Positions 50,058 to 57,765 of a stretch of 64,000 bases of DNA are shown here, one piece after another (position 1 is the first letter of the stretch; the number at the start of each line of letters is the position of its first letter). Under the pieces are notes generated by a model. It was given only the letters and a program-made list of their open reading frames with translations, did no database searches and was not told the DNA's origin. Location: the NCBI RefSeq assembly GCF_016907715.1, contig NZ_JAFBCM010000001.1, positions 7,006,001 to 7,070,000 of the forward strand, written 5' to 3'. Made by a program: the position numbers and the translations under genes. This DNA comes from Tenggerimyces flavus (GTDB lineage: Bacteria; Actinomycetota; Actinomycetes; Propionibacteriales; Actinopolymorphaceae).

Positions 50058-51083
50058 ATGACGCACTACTTCGAGAGCGGCTTCTCGGTCCGGCAGCCGA
50101 TGTGGCACGGACTGGGCAACGTGCCCGCCGACTACCCGGGATCGTGGGACGAGGCCCGGCAGCTCGCCGGCCTGGACTTCGAGCCGATCAAGGTCCCCAC
50201 CTACGAGTACCGCGGCATCGACAGCGCCGGAGACATCGCACACGCACCTGCCGAGGGCGTCATCGGCGACTACTTCGAAGACGAAGCCCGACAGCGGATC
50301 GTGCGATCGGACACCGGTGCGACACTCGCCATCGCCAACGGGACGTACGAGCTCATCTCGCACGCGGAAATGGGCGCGGTGGTCGAGGCGATCCTCGACC
50401 AGCCGAACGTCAGGTACGAGACCGCAGGCGTCCTCGAGGGCGGCCGCGCGGTGTGGGCGCTCGCACTCCTCGACGAACCGGTCCAGCTGTCGGGACGGCA
50501 CGCCGAGGACGTCAGCCTGACGCTGCCGTACGTGGCACTGCTGAACCGGCACGACGGAGGGGCAGCATTCCGCGTCGCCTCCACCAGCGTCCGCATCGTC
50601 TGCGCGAACACCTGGCGGGCCTCCGAGATCGAGGCCGAGCACACCGGCACCAGCTACAGCTTCCGCCACACCCGCAACTGGCGCGACAAGATCGACGACG
50701 CCCGCGAGGTCATCACCGGCGTCCGCCGCGACTTCCGCGCCTACTGCCAGACCGCGACCGAGCTCCTCGGCATCCACATCTCGCCATCGCAGTCCGACCT
50801 CTTCATCTCCGAGTTCATCCCGATGCCGCCCGACGGCCTGATCTCTCAGCGAGTGCGGACGAACGTCGAGACCGCCCGCACCTCGATGCGGCGGATCCTC
50901 CGCTCAGCCACCACTCAGCACGTCGCGCACACCGCGTTCGGTCTCGTCCAGGCGGCCGGCGAGTACCTCGACCACATCCGTCGGTACCGCACCGCGGAGA
51001 CCCGGATGAACCGCTCCTTGCTCACTGCCGAGCCGCTCAAGGCCAAGGCCGTCCGCCTCGCCCGCGAGGTCGCCAACGACTAG
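50058..51083 (+). CDS. DUF932 / phage-plasmid-like protein
   Basis: 341 residues from ATG 50058 (AAAGGA about 7 nt upstream). Starts HYFESGFSVRQPMWHGLGNVPADYPGSWDEA, followed by YRVISHAE-like YELISHAEMGAVVEAI and VANTWRASE-like CANTWRASEIEAE; this is the DUF932 (phage/plasmid-like TIGR03299) family. Members occur on mobile elements and are of unknown biochemistry. It has its own leader and terminator hairpins, so it is a single-gene unit. Confidence 0.88.
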   Translation: MTHYFESGFSVRQPMWHGLGNVPADYPGSWDEARQLAGLDFEPIKVPTYEYRGIDSAGDIAHAPAEGVIGDYFEDEARQRIVRSDTGATLAIANGTYELISHAEMGAVVEAILDQPNVRYETAGVLEGGRAVWALALLDEPVQLSGRHAEDVSLTLPYVALLNRHDGGAAFRVASTSVRIVCANTWRASEIEAEHTGTSYSFRHTRNWRDKIDDAREVITGVRRDFRAYCQTATELLGIHISPSQSDLFISEFIPMPPDGLISQRVRTNVETARTSMRRILRSATTQHVAHTAFGLVQAAGEYLDHIRRYRTAETRMNRSLLTAEPLKAKAVRLAREVAND

Positions 51084-51100
51084 CCAGGCGCCGACGTCAG

Positions 51101-51139
51101 CGGAGGTCGCCCCCGACCGGAATTCGGGGGCGACCTCCG
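51101..51139. terminator. terminator after DUF932 gene
   Basis: Perfect 16-bp stem CGGAGGTCGCCCCCGA with its complement, loop of 7 nt, starting 17 nt after the stop. The strongest hairpin of the window. Confidence 0.9.
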
Positions 51140-51186
51140 TTGCGTAAGAATGGCACCTCCGGCCGACCCGGAGGAGGAAAACCCAC

Positions 51187-51429
51187 ATGCCGAGCCCGAA
51201 GCAACCCGACCCGACCCCCGAGTACCTAGACATCGCCGCCGTCGCCCAGCTCGCCGGCGTCCAACCCACCACCATCACCCGCTACCGCGGCGGCATGGAC
51301 CCAACCTTCCCCAAACCCGACATCACCCTCTCCGGCCGCCCCGGCTGGCGCCCTGAAACGATCCAAACCTGGCTCGACAACCGCCCCGGCCAGGGCATGG
51401 GCGGTGGCCGCCCGCGCAACCTCGAATGA
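51187..51429 (+). CDS. excisionase/AlpA-like HTH protein (80 aa)
   Basis: ATG 51187 with GGAGGAAAA 7-8 nt upstream. EYLDIAAVAQLAGVQPTTITRYRGGMDPTFPKPD is a MerR-like helix-turn-helix of the excisionase/AlpA type, followed by RPGWRPETIQTWLDNRPGQG, the usual wing and tail. Such genes lie next to the integrase in actinomycete elements, but no integrase is found here. It may regulate the element or be left over from it. Confidence 0.82.
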   Translation: MPSPKQPDPTPEYLDIAAVAQLAGVQPTTITRYRGGMDPTFPKPDITLSGRPGWRPETIQTWLDNRPGQGMGGGRPRNLE

Positions 51430-51462
51430 TCACGGCACCATCCGGACATGCCATATCCGAAG

Positions 51463-51660
51463 ACCGAGTCGAGCCTGTACCCGAGGCGAGGCCTATGGCC
51501 CTTGTCGTCTCAGCCACGACGCCTACACGGAACGAGTTGCAGGTACAGGCCGAGAACGAGTTTGCCAACGAACTCGCGGTTGGGGTACGCGCCGACTATC
51601 CGCGAGATCCGCGCTCGACTCCGCGTGGGTCAGCCATGTGCCCAGCGGGTATGGACGCAC
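51463..51660 (+). pseudogene. frameshifted copy of DUF2637 C-terminal tail
   Basis: In one frame it reads NELQVQAENEFANELAVG, matching DELEVQAESEFADELAIG of the DUF2637 protein at 48463. About 51580-51598 the match moves to the next frame (APTIREIRARLRVGQPCAQ against TPTIREIRSRLRVGQPRAQ). Base alignment shows one extra nucleotide between the two blocks. No start or membrane part remains. The rest of the 374-nt gap 51430-51803 shows no other gene. Confidence 0.8.
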
Positions 51661-51803
51661 CCGCTGTCCGGGTCGAGCCGGCGGAGAACGTCGGCCCCGG
51701 TTCATGAGTGGGCCGCCGGGCGCGTGCACGGCGAGGTCGACCACAGCGGCGAGCACCTCGGCGTAGTACGCGGCCGGGCCTTCCTTGGCTAGCGACACCA
51801 GGA

Positions 51804-52721
51804 TTATCGCGCGCCGCCGAAAGTATCGAGGTTGGCTTGGAAGAACTCCTCGATGGTCTGGCGTCGTTGGCCGGTGAGGCGTTCGATGGCGTCGGTGTGC
51901 TCGTACGCTTCGTCCTGCCAGTTGGCGGCTCCGGCTTCGCGGAAGAGTTGCCAGAGGCTGGTGAGGTGGGCCGCGGCGTGGGGGTTGAGTCCGTGGTCAA
52001 GCATGATTTGACGCCAGGTCTCGCTCGGGACGTCGACGTAGTGCAGCGGATGGCCGACGGCTCGTTCGAACACTTCGGTGATCTGCTTGACGCTGACGAA
52101 CTCGCCGATCAGCCGGTGGAAGCCCGCGGGCTGGATCTCCTTTTGGGCAAGGACTTCGTTCGCGACTCGCGCGACGTCGCCACCGCTCACGAGCGGCAGG
52201 ACGGTGCTATCGTCGCCGAGTGGAAGGATGAGCTGGTAGCCGTTCTCGCCCGGATGGATGAGCGCGCGGATGTTCTCGTAGAATGCCGTGGCGCGCAGGT
52301 GGATAGCGCCGACTCCCGCGTGGTCGAGGACCTGCTCGGACACCCAGTGCTGGCGGAGCCGTGGCGTGCCGGCTTGCGGGTCGGGCGCGAGCTGGGAGAC
52401 CTCGACGACCTGCTCGACTCCCTCGTACGCGGCGGCGCTGGCGAAGACCGCGGTGGCGTCGAGCAGACCGTCCTGGACGGGGTAGGTGAAGAACGCGCGC
52501 CGCACGCCGTGCAGCGCTGGCTGGACGTGCTTGATCTCGCGGAGGTCGCCGACGTACGCCTCGGCGCCTTCCTTGCGTAGCCGAGCGGCCCGGTCGTCGT
52601 CCTGGCGGACGAACGCGCGGACCTCCTTGCCCTGGGCGAGCAGCGCGCGGGTGACGAGGTTGCCGGTGGCGCCCTGGACTCCGCCGGCCGCACCGGCGAC
52701 GAGGATCGTTTCGTTCGACAT
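51804..52721 (-). CDS. NmrA-like NAD(P)-binding protein
   Basis: 305 residues from ATG 52721. The Rossmann start is ILVAGAAGGVQGATGNLVTRALLAQG, then VRAFVRQDDDRAARLRKEGAEAYVGDL, as in NmrA/HSCARG atypical SDRs that sense or use NADP(H). The classical catalytic Tyr-x3-Lys is not evident (HWVSEQVLDHAGV), so it may be a redox sensor or quinone-type reductase. Divergent from an HxlR regulator, a frequent pairing in which HxlR controls the SDR gene. Confidence 0.87.
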   Translation of the reverse strand: MSNETILVAGAAGGVQGATGNLVTRALLAQGKEVRAFVRQDDDRAARLRKEGAEAYVGDLREIKHVQPALHGVRRAFFTYPVQDGLLDATAVFASAAAYEGVEQVVEVSQLAPDPQAGTPRLRQHWVSEQVLDHAGVGAIHLRATAFYENIRALIHPGENGYQLILPLGDDSTVLPLVSGGDVARVANEVLAQKEIQPAGFHRLIGEFVSVKQITEVFERAVGHPLHYVDVPSETWRQIMLDHGLNPHAAAHLTSLWQLFREAGAANWQDEAYEHTDAIERLTGQRRQTIEEFFQANLDTFGGAR

Positions 52722-52814
52722 GGTTTCTTCTTTCGAGATTGTGAGTTGTTTGACGCAACTCAGGCTAGAGGAGTCAGTTTCGTAATGCAACTCTCTTCTG
52801 GTACGGTAGTTCGC

Positions 52815-53279
52815 ATGCTTGGTCGGACGTACGAGGATCAGATCTGCTCGATCTCACGCACCCTGGAGGTGGTGGGCGAGCGCTGGACATTGCTGATCGT
52901 GCGCGACGTCTTCTTCGGCATCCGCCGCTTCGGCGACCTGCAGACCTCACTCGGGGTGGCGCGCAACGTACTGACCGACCGGCTGAACCGCCTGGTCGAG
53001 GACGGCATCGTGGTGCGGGAGCCGTACCAGGAGAACCCGACGCGCTACGAGTACGCCCTGACACCGAAGGGGATGGACCTGCTCCCGGTCCTGCTGTCGA
53101 TGATGCGCTGGGGCGACAAGCACGCCAGCCCCGCCGCCGGCCCACCCCGTCTGGTCCGCCACGTCGACTGCGGCGGCGAGGTCGAGCAGCAGTTGGCGTG
53201 CACGAAATGCGAGCAGCGACTCGACGAGAACGACATCGAGATCCTCCCCGGCCCAGCCCTTACCGCGGCGGCCCGGTGA
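52815..53279 (+). CDS. HxlR-family transcriptional regulator
   Basis: 154 residues from ATG 52815. The wHTH carries the conserved Cys (YEDQICSISRTLEVVGERWTLLIVRDV) and IRRFGDLQTSLGVARNVLTDRL. The C-terminus has a CxxC segment (LACTKCEQR) that could bind metal or sense redox. TACGGT at 52802-52807 may be a -10, giving a leaderless transcript. The 93-nt divergent gap holds two copies of GCAACTC, possible operator parts. Confidence 0.9.
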   Translation: MLGRTYEDQICSISRTLEVVGERWTLLIVRDVFFGIRRFGDLQTSLGVARNVLTDRLNRLVEDGIVVREPYQENPTRYEYALTPKGMDLLPVLLSMMRWGDKHASPAAGPPRLVRHVDCGGEVEQQLACTKCEQRLDENDIEILPGPALTAAAR

Positions 53280-53351
53280 TCATGTGCGTGATCATGAAGG
53301 CAAACTGGTGAAATACGACCGCTTCGGCTTCATGATCACGTTCATGATCAC
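53276..53351. repeat. large imperfect palindrome built from TGATCATG
   Basis: Two 24-nt arms (53276-53299 and 53328-53351), nearly complementary, each with two GTGATCATG-type units, around a 28-nt centre. The left arm overlaps the HxlR stop codon. It could be the transcription terminator between HxlR and the NRPS operon or a member of a dispersed palindromic repeat. The core motif is shared with 36678-36709. Confidence 0.7.
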
Positions 53352-53419
53352 GGACTCTCGCGGTCAGGTGGCGCAGCGCGCGAGGATCTCCGACATCGTC
53401 CTTTCGCACGTCGCGCCGG

Positions 53420-53620
53420 TTGCGCCGCACCGTGCTGGTGGTCGTGTTGGCTCTCACCTTTGTGCTGGGGCTGTATCCGTTGCTCGGGACTACCCTGCGA
53501 GCGCACCCCGCCGATCGACGCGGATTCGTAAAGGAACCAGAAGAAGTCCCTGACCGATCGCTAGGTGCGTCTGCGGCCCTACGCATGGAGCCGGCGCTCG
53601 ATCTGTCCGGTGATAGCTGA
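53420..53620 (+). CDS. possible single-TM small protein (66 aa)
   Basis: TTG-started frame with one hydrophobic helix (TVLVVVLALTFVLGLYPLL) and a polar tail. Its last third overlaps the thioesterase gene on the other strand. No ribosome site stands out and there is no family, so it may be chance. Nothing else coding is seen in 53352-53578. Confidence 0.22.
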   Translation: MRRTVLVVVLALTFVLGLYPLLGTTLRAHPADRRGFVKEPEEVPDRSLGASAALRMEPALDLSGDS

Positions 53621-54271
53621 ACCGGCGTCGACGAGGTACATGTGGCCGCCGGTTAGCTCGACGAGTTCGAACGAGGCCGAGGTTGCTTCTTTCCACTCCT
53701 CGGTCTCGGCGCGTGAGACGAGGAGGTCGTCCGTTCCCCGAAGTGCCACGATCGGGGCGGGCAGCGGGTCGCGGTGCGTCGGTGCGTAGGCCTCGTGCAG
53801 CTCGACGTCGGCGCGCAGGGCGGGGAGCAGCAGCTCGCGCAGCTCGGGTTCGTGCAATCCCTCGTGGCGGTAGCCGGCCAGCTCTTCGACGTGCTCGACG
53901 AACTCGTCGTCGCTCAGGTCCTTCGCCCGTTCTACCCGTCGCCGCCAGGGAGCGGGCGAGCCACTGGCGAACAGCCGGACGTCGGTACGACCGTCCTCCA
54001 CGAGCCGCCACGCGAGCTCGTACCCGAGGACGGCGCCGAGGCTGTGGCCGAAGACGCCGATCGGGCCGTCGTGCTCGATCGCCTTGCTGGCTTGAACGAA
54101 CAGATCCGCCACGGCGTCAGCCAGCGACGTGTGCGGCTCCTCCTCGATCCGACTCTCGCGCCCAGGGAGCAGCAGTGGCCGGATGTCGAGCGAGCCGACG
54201 GACGCACGCCGCCACTGGTGGAACAGGCCGGCGCCGGCGCCCGCGAACGGCAAGCAGAGCAGGACACTCAT
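53579..54271 (-). CDS. type II thioesterase of NRPS operon
   Basis: 230-residue alpha/beta-hydrolase: LLCLPFAGAGAGLFHQW start, nucleophile GVFGHSLGAVLGYE, Asp in ALRGTDDLLVS and His in LTGGHMYLVD. Type II thioesterases remove wrong acyl groups from carrier domains of NRPS. It is the last gene of the leftward operon; its ATG overlaps the stop of the stand-alone synthetase (ATGA). Confidence 0.94.
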   Translation of the reverse strand: MSVLLCLPFAGAGAGLFHQWRRASVGSLDIRPLLLPGRESRIEEEPHTSLADAVADLFVQASKAIEHDGPIGVFGHSLGAVLGYELAWRLVEDGRTDVRLFASGSPAPWRRRVERAKDLSDDEFVEHVEELAGYRHEGLHEPELRELLLPALRADVELHEAYAPTHRDPLPAPIVALRGTDDLLVSRAETEEWKEATSASFELVELTGGHMYLVDAGSAITGQIERRLHA

Positions 54272-56736
54272 CGCTTCTCCTTCGAACGTAGCCGCGCCGC
54301 GAGCCGGCGGATCGTCGAGCAGGCGAAGACGTCGCGCACGGACAGTTCGAACCCGTCCGCCCGCAGCCGCGCGCAGATCCTCGCCGCGACCACGGAGGTC
54401 GCGCCGATCTCGAACAGGTCGTCGTCCAATCCAGCGGGGCCACCGAGCAGCTCATCCCACAAGTCGCCGACCCGGCGCTCGAGAGCGTCCTCGGCAACCG
54501 CCAGGACTGGAGTCGCCAACACCAGCGGGCGGGCAACCTTGCGCAGCCGAACGACATCCAGCTTCCCGTTGACCGTCGACGGAAGCGCGTCGACAGCTTG
54601 GAACCGGCTCGGCACCAGATGCTCGGGTACAGCCGACCGCACTCCCCGCGCGATCGTCGACTGGTCGGTGCCAGCGCCCAGCACGACGAACGCTTCGAGC
54701 CCGCGCGCCACGCCGTCCGCCGCACGGTCGACGAGCACCACGCAGTCCTCGACGCCAGGTTGGTCGAGGACCGCGCGACGAACCTCGGCCAGCTCGATCC
54801 GGTGGCCGTGCACCTTGACCTGGTCGTCGCGGCGCCCGAGGTACTCCACCTGCCCGTCGGGGAGGATCCGGCCGAGGTCGCCGCTGGCGTACGCGCGTTC
54901 TCCGCGGACACGATCGACGACGAACGCTTCCACGGTCAACGCCGGGTCCGTGTAGCCGTCCGCCAGCCCGGCGCCGCCGATATAGAGCTGGCCAATCGCC
55001 CCGTAGGGAAGGGGATTCCCGCTCGGGTCGCGCACCGCGACCCACCAACCGGCCAACGGCCGTCCCACCAGGCCGACCGGGCTGTCAGCGTCGGCAGGGC
55101 CGAGATCCTTCATCGTCACATGCACAGTCGTCTCGGTGATGCCGTACAGGTTGACGACGCGGCTGTGCGATGCGGGATGCGATGCATACCAACGGCGCAG
55201 GAGGCTCGTGTCGAACGCCTCGCCGCCGAGTAAGACGAGCCTCGGACGCGCGAAGCCGGAGCCCGCTTCGGCGTCCAGCAGCTGACCGAACGCGGTGGGG
55301 GTCTGGCTGAGAACGGTCACGTTCTCCCTTGCCAGCAAGGCGAGATGCTCGTCAGGCGAGCGCGACACCCAGTACGGGACCACGACCAGCCGACCACCAG
55401 TGAGCAGGCAGCCCCAGATCTCCCAGACGGAGAAGTCGAAAGCCAGTGAGTGGAAGAACGTCCACACGTCGTCCGTTCCGAGACCGAGCCGATCGCGCGT
55501 TGCCGCGAGGAGCGCGACAACGTTCCGCTGAGGAACGCGAACGCCCTTCGGTCGCCCCGTCGAGCCCGAGGTGTAGATGACGTACGCCAGCCCCGGCGCG
55601 AGCTGTCGCGGCGCCGCCGTCGGAACGCCGTCCAGGTCGGCCCCATCCGTCACCAGCGTGGCGACCCCGGCGTCCGCGCATACCCACTCGACCCGCGCAC
55701 GTGGTGCCCGCACGTCGATGGGGACGTACGCACAACCCGCACGCAGGATCGCCAACAGCACGACGACCAGCTCGACCGACGGCTCGAGCGAGACCGCGAC
55801 GAGCGAGCCCGGCGACACGGACGATCGCAGCTCCTCCGCCATCGTCTCGCTTCGCTTGGCCAGCTCTGCGTAACTGATCGCGGTGTCGGCGTCCGTCACC
55901 GCGATCGCGTCGGGCCATTCCGCGGCGACCCGCAGCACCTCAGCCGCGAGCCCGGTGTCCGCCACGTCCAACCCCGGCGTCTCGACGAACGCGTCCCCAC
56001 CCAAGTCGATGCGTGCGACCCGAACGTCGGCCGACGACGCTACGAGCTGATCGCGGGCGCGATCGACGGCGTCTGCGAAGCGCTCGGCCACCTCCAGGTC
56101 GAGCTCGTCTCGGTCGAACCAGTACGACACCGCGGACCCGTGCCACAGCACGGTGAACGGACGTGGCGGTGACTGGAACGGCAGCTCCCGTTCGCTCCCG
56201 CCGAACCACACGCAGGTGTCGGCGTCGAGCCACGGCTCGCCGCGATCGCGAAGGGTGGACGTCCACGCGAGATGTTCACCGACGGTCGTGGCCGCGGGTA
56301 CGTCACCACGAAACCTCCACAGCACAAGGATGAACGCTGCCCACCAGACCTCGTCGGACCCGCGTGCGCGGGGCCCGAGCACCGCGTGGCCACGGCCACG
56401 CCGCACCGCGCCTCGGGCCCAAGACGGTAGGCGGCAACCCTCGGAGGACACCTGTTCGCCACGCGTCACGACGACCTGCTCGACCACGCCGTCCGCGTAG
56501 CGCAACAGCACGGAACGTTCGCAGGCGGCGCTGGCGCCGAGCGGCCGCTCCAGCTCACGGATCCGCCACGCCTCGGCCGCCGGAGCGAACGACTCACACG
56601 GCACGTCGACCGACCAGGGTCCCCCGGCGTCGACCGGTGCCACGCGAAGGCTCGCCGAGCACGCCACACCCAACGCGACCGATGCGGCATCGCGCACCGG
56701 CACGTCTCGCCAACCAGACCAATCAGACGGCCGCAT
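54268..56736 (-). CDS. stand-alone NRPS module: degenerate N-domain, A(Thr?), PCP
   Basis: 822 residues from ATG 56736. About 1-245: condensation-like or unassigned region without HHxxxDG. About 255-730: adenylation domain with A3 [16 protein letters not shown]4 FDFSVWE, A5 NLYGITETT, A8 GHRIELAEV and A10 Lys in NGKLD. By-eye code DFWSLGLVHK is close to the threonine code DFWNIGMVHK. About 745-815: carrier domain with FEIGATSVVAAR. Without C or TE, it probably loads an amino acid for modification or transfer in trans. Its start overlaps the SDR stop. Confidence 0.85.
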   Translation of the reverse strand: MRPSDWSGWRDVPVRDAASVALGVACSASLRVAPVDAGGPWSVDVPCESFAPAAEAWRIRELERPLGASAACERSVLLRYADGVVEQVVVTRGEQVSSEGCRLPSWARGAVRRGRGHAVLGPRARGSDEVWWAAFILVLWRFRGDVPAATTVGEHLAWTSTLRDRGEPWLDADTCVWFGGSERELPFQSPPRPFTVLWHGSAVSYWFDRDELDLEVAERFADAVDRARDQLVASSADVRVARIDLGGDAFVETPGLDVADTGLAAEVLRVAAEWPDAIAVTDADTAISYAELAKRSETMAEELRSSVSPGSLVAVSLEPSVELVVVLLAILRAGCAYVPIDVRAPRARVEWVCADAGVATLVTDGADLDGVPTAAPRQLAPGLAYVIYTSGSTGRPKGVRVPQRNVVALLAATRDRLGLGTDDVWTFFHSLAFDFSVWEIWGCLLTGGRLVVVPYWVSRSPDEHLALLARENVTVLSQTPTAFGQLLDAEAGSGFARPRLVLLGGEAFDTSLLRRWYASHPASHSRVVNLYGITETTVHVTMKDLGPADADSPVGLVGRPLAGWWVAVRDPSGNPLPYGAIGQLYIGGAGLADGYTDPALTVEAFVVDRVRGERAYASGDLGRILPDGQVEYLGRRDDQVKVHGHRIELAEVRRAVLDQPGVEDCVVLVDRAADGVARGLEAFVVLGAGTDQSTIARGVRSAVPEHLVPSRFQAVDALPSTVNGKLDVVRLRKVARPLVLATPVLAVAEDALERRVGDLWDELLGGPAGLDDDLFEIGATSVVAARICARLRADGFELSVRDVFACSTIRRLAARLRSKEKR

Positions 56737-57550
56737 AGCCACCGTCCACCATCACCACGCTGCCGGTGACGTGGTGAGAGTCGTCACCCGCGAGCCACGC
56801 GACCGCGCTGGCGACGTCCGATGGTTCGGCGAGTGCCCGCGACGGTTGGCCGCCCGCGAACGTTCCCTCGTAGTCGCCCCCGGCGACCTCGAGCGAGCGC
56901 GCGATCTCACGCAGCATCACGCCCTCGCCATCGACGGTGTCGCGCACCGAGCCCGGGCAGACCGCGTTGACCCGAACCCCTGCCTCCGCGTAGTCGAGCG
57001 CCGCGGCCTTGGTGAGCCCGATCAGCGCGTGCTTTGCGGCGACGTACGGCGCGAACCGCGGATAGCCCACCACACCGGCCGTCGACGCCACGTTGACCAC
57101 CGATCCCCGCGACTCGAGCAGCAACGGCATCGCCGCCCGCAGCATCCGCCAGCTGCCGTGCAGGTCGACGTCCACGACCGCGGACCACTCCGCCTCACTG
57201 AACGCGTGCACGGCCTTGCCCGACGGCGAGACCACGCCCGCGTTGTTCACAAGGACGTCGAGTCTGCCGAACCGTTCGCGGGTCGCCTCCACCGCGTACT
57301 CGACGTCGCCAGGATCCCGGACGTCGCCGACGACCGACAGCGTCGCGACGCCGGCCTCCCGGCACAGCGACGCGCTCCGTTCGAGCTGTGCGAGAGTCCC
57401 CAGCGGATAGGGGATCTCGGGCAGGTCCTTGCAGACGTCGAGCAGGACGACGTCCATCCCGTCGGCGGCGAGCCGGATCGCGCACGCTCGCCCGATCCCG
57501 CGTGCGGCACCCGTGACCAGCGCGACCCTGCCCGACGGGATCGCCGTCAC
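56723..57550 (-). CDS. SDR oxidoreductase of mycofactocin-coupled type
   Basis: 275 residues from GTG 57550, which overlaps the MbtH stop (GTGA). Cofactor motif LVTGAARGIGRA, NNAG, active-site YVAAK and final VVMVDGGY are classical SDR. Residues about 33-60 carry an insert, LLDVCKDLPEIPYPLGTLAQL, like the D-x-C-x-P-x-YPL insert of mycofactocin-linked SDRs, which hold their nicotinamide tightly. In the NRPS operon it may oxidise an amino acid bound to a carrier or the free product. No mycofactocin biosynthesis gene is in the window. Confidence 0.85.
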   Translation of the reverse strand: MTAIPSGRVALVTGAARGIGRACAIRLAADGMDVVLLDVCKDLPEIPYPLGTLAQLERSASLCREAGVATLSVVGDVRDPGDVEYAVEATRERFGRLDVLVNNAGVVSPSGKAVHAFSEAEWSAVVDVDLHGSWRMLRAAMPLLLESRGSVVNVASTAGVVGYPRFAPYVAAKHALIGLTKAAALDYAEAGVRVNAVCPGSVRDTVDGEGVMLREIARSLEVAGGDYEGTFAGGQPSRALAEPSDVASAVAWLAGDDSHHVTGSVVMVDGGYAAV

Positions 57551-57765
57551 GAGACGTGGCCCTCGGACTCGGCGATCAGGCTGGACGGCCGCAGGTCGGT
57601 CCAGTGCTCGTCGATGTAGTCCAGGCAGTCCTGGCGGCTCGCGGCGCCATGGACGATCTGCCAGCCTTCGGGTACGTCGATCGCCGCAGGCCACAGCGAG
57701 TGCTGGCCCTCCGTGTTGCGCAGAACGTGGTAGCTCGCGTTCTCGTCCTCGAACGGGTTCGTCAT
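57547..57765 (-). CDS. MbtH-family NRPS chaperone
   Basis: 72 residues from ATG 57765. [33 protein letters not shown] and the later [13 protein letters not shown], with the conserved Trp and SLWP positions, define MbtH. MbtH proteins bind adenylation domains and are needed for their solubility or activity. Both neighbouring NRPS genes overlap or lie close by, so it probably serves these A domains. Confidence 0.97.
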   Translation of the reverse strand: MTNPFEDENASYHVLRNTEGQHSLWPAAIDVPEGWQIVHGAASRQDCLDYIDEHWTDLRPSSLIAESEGHVS

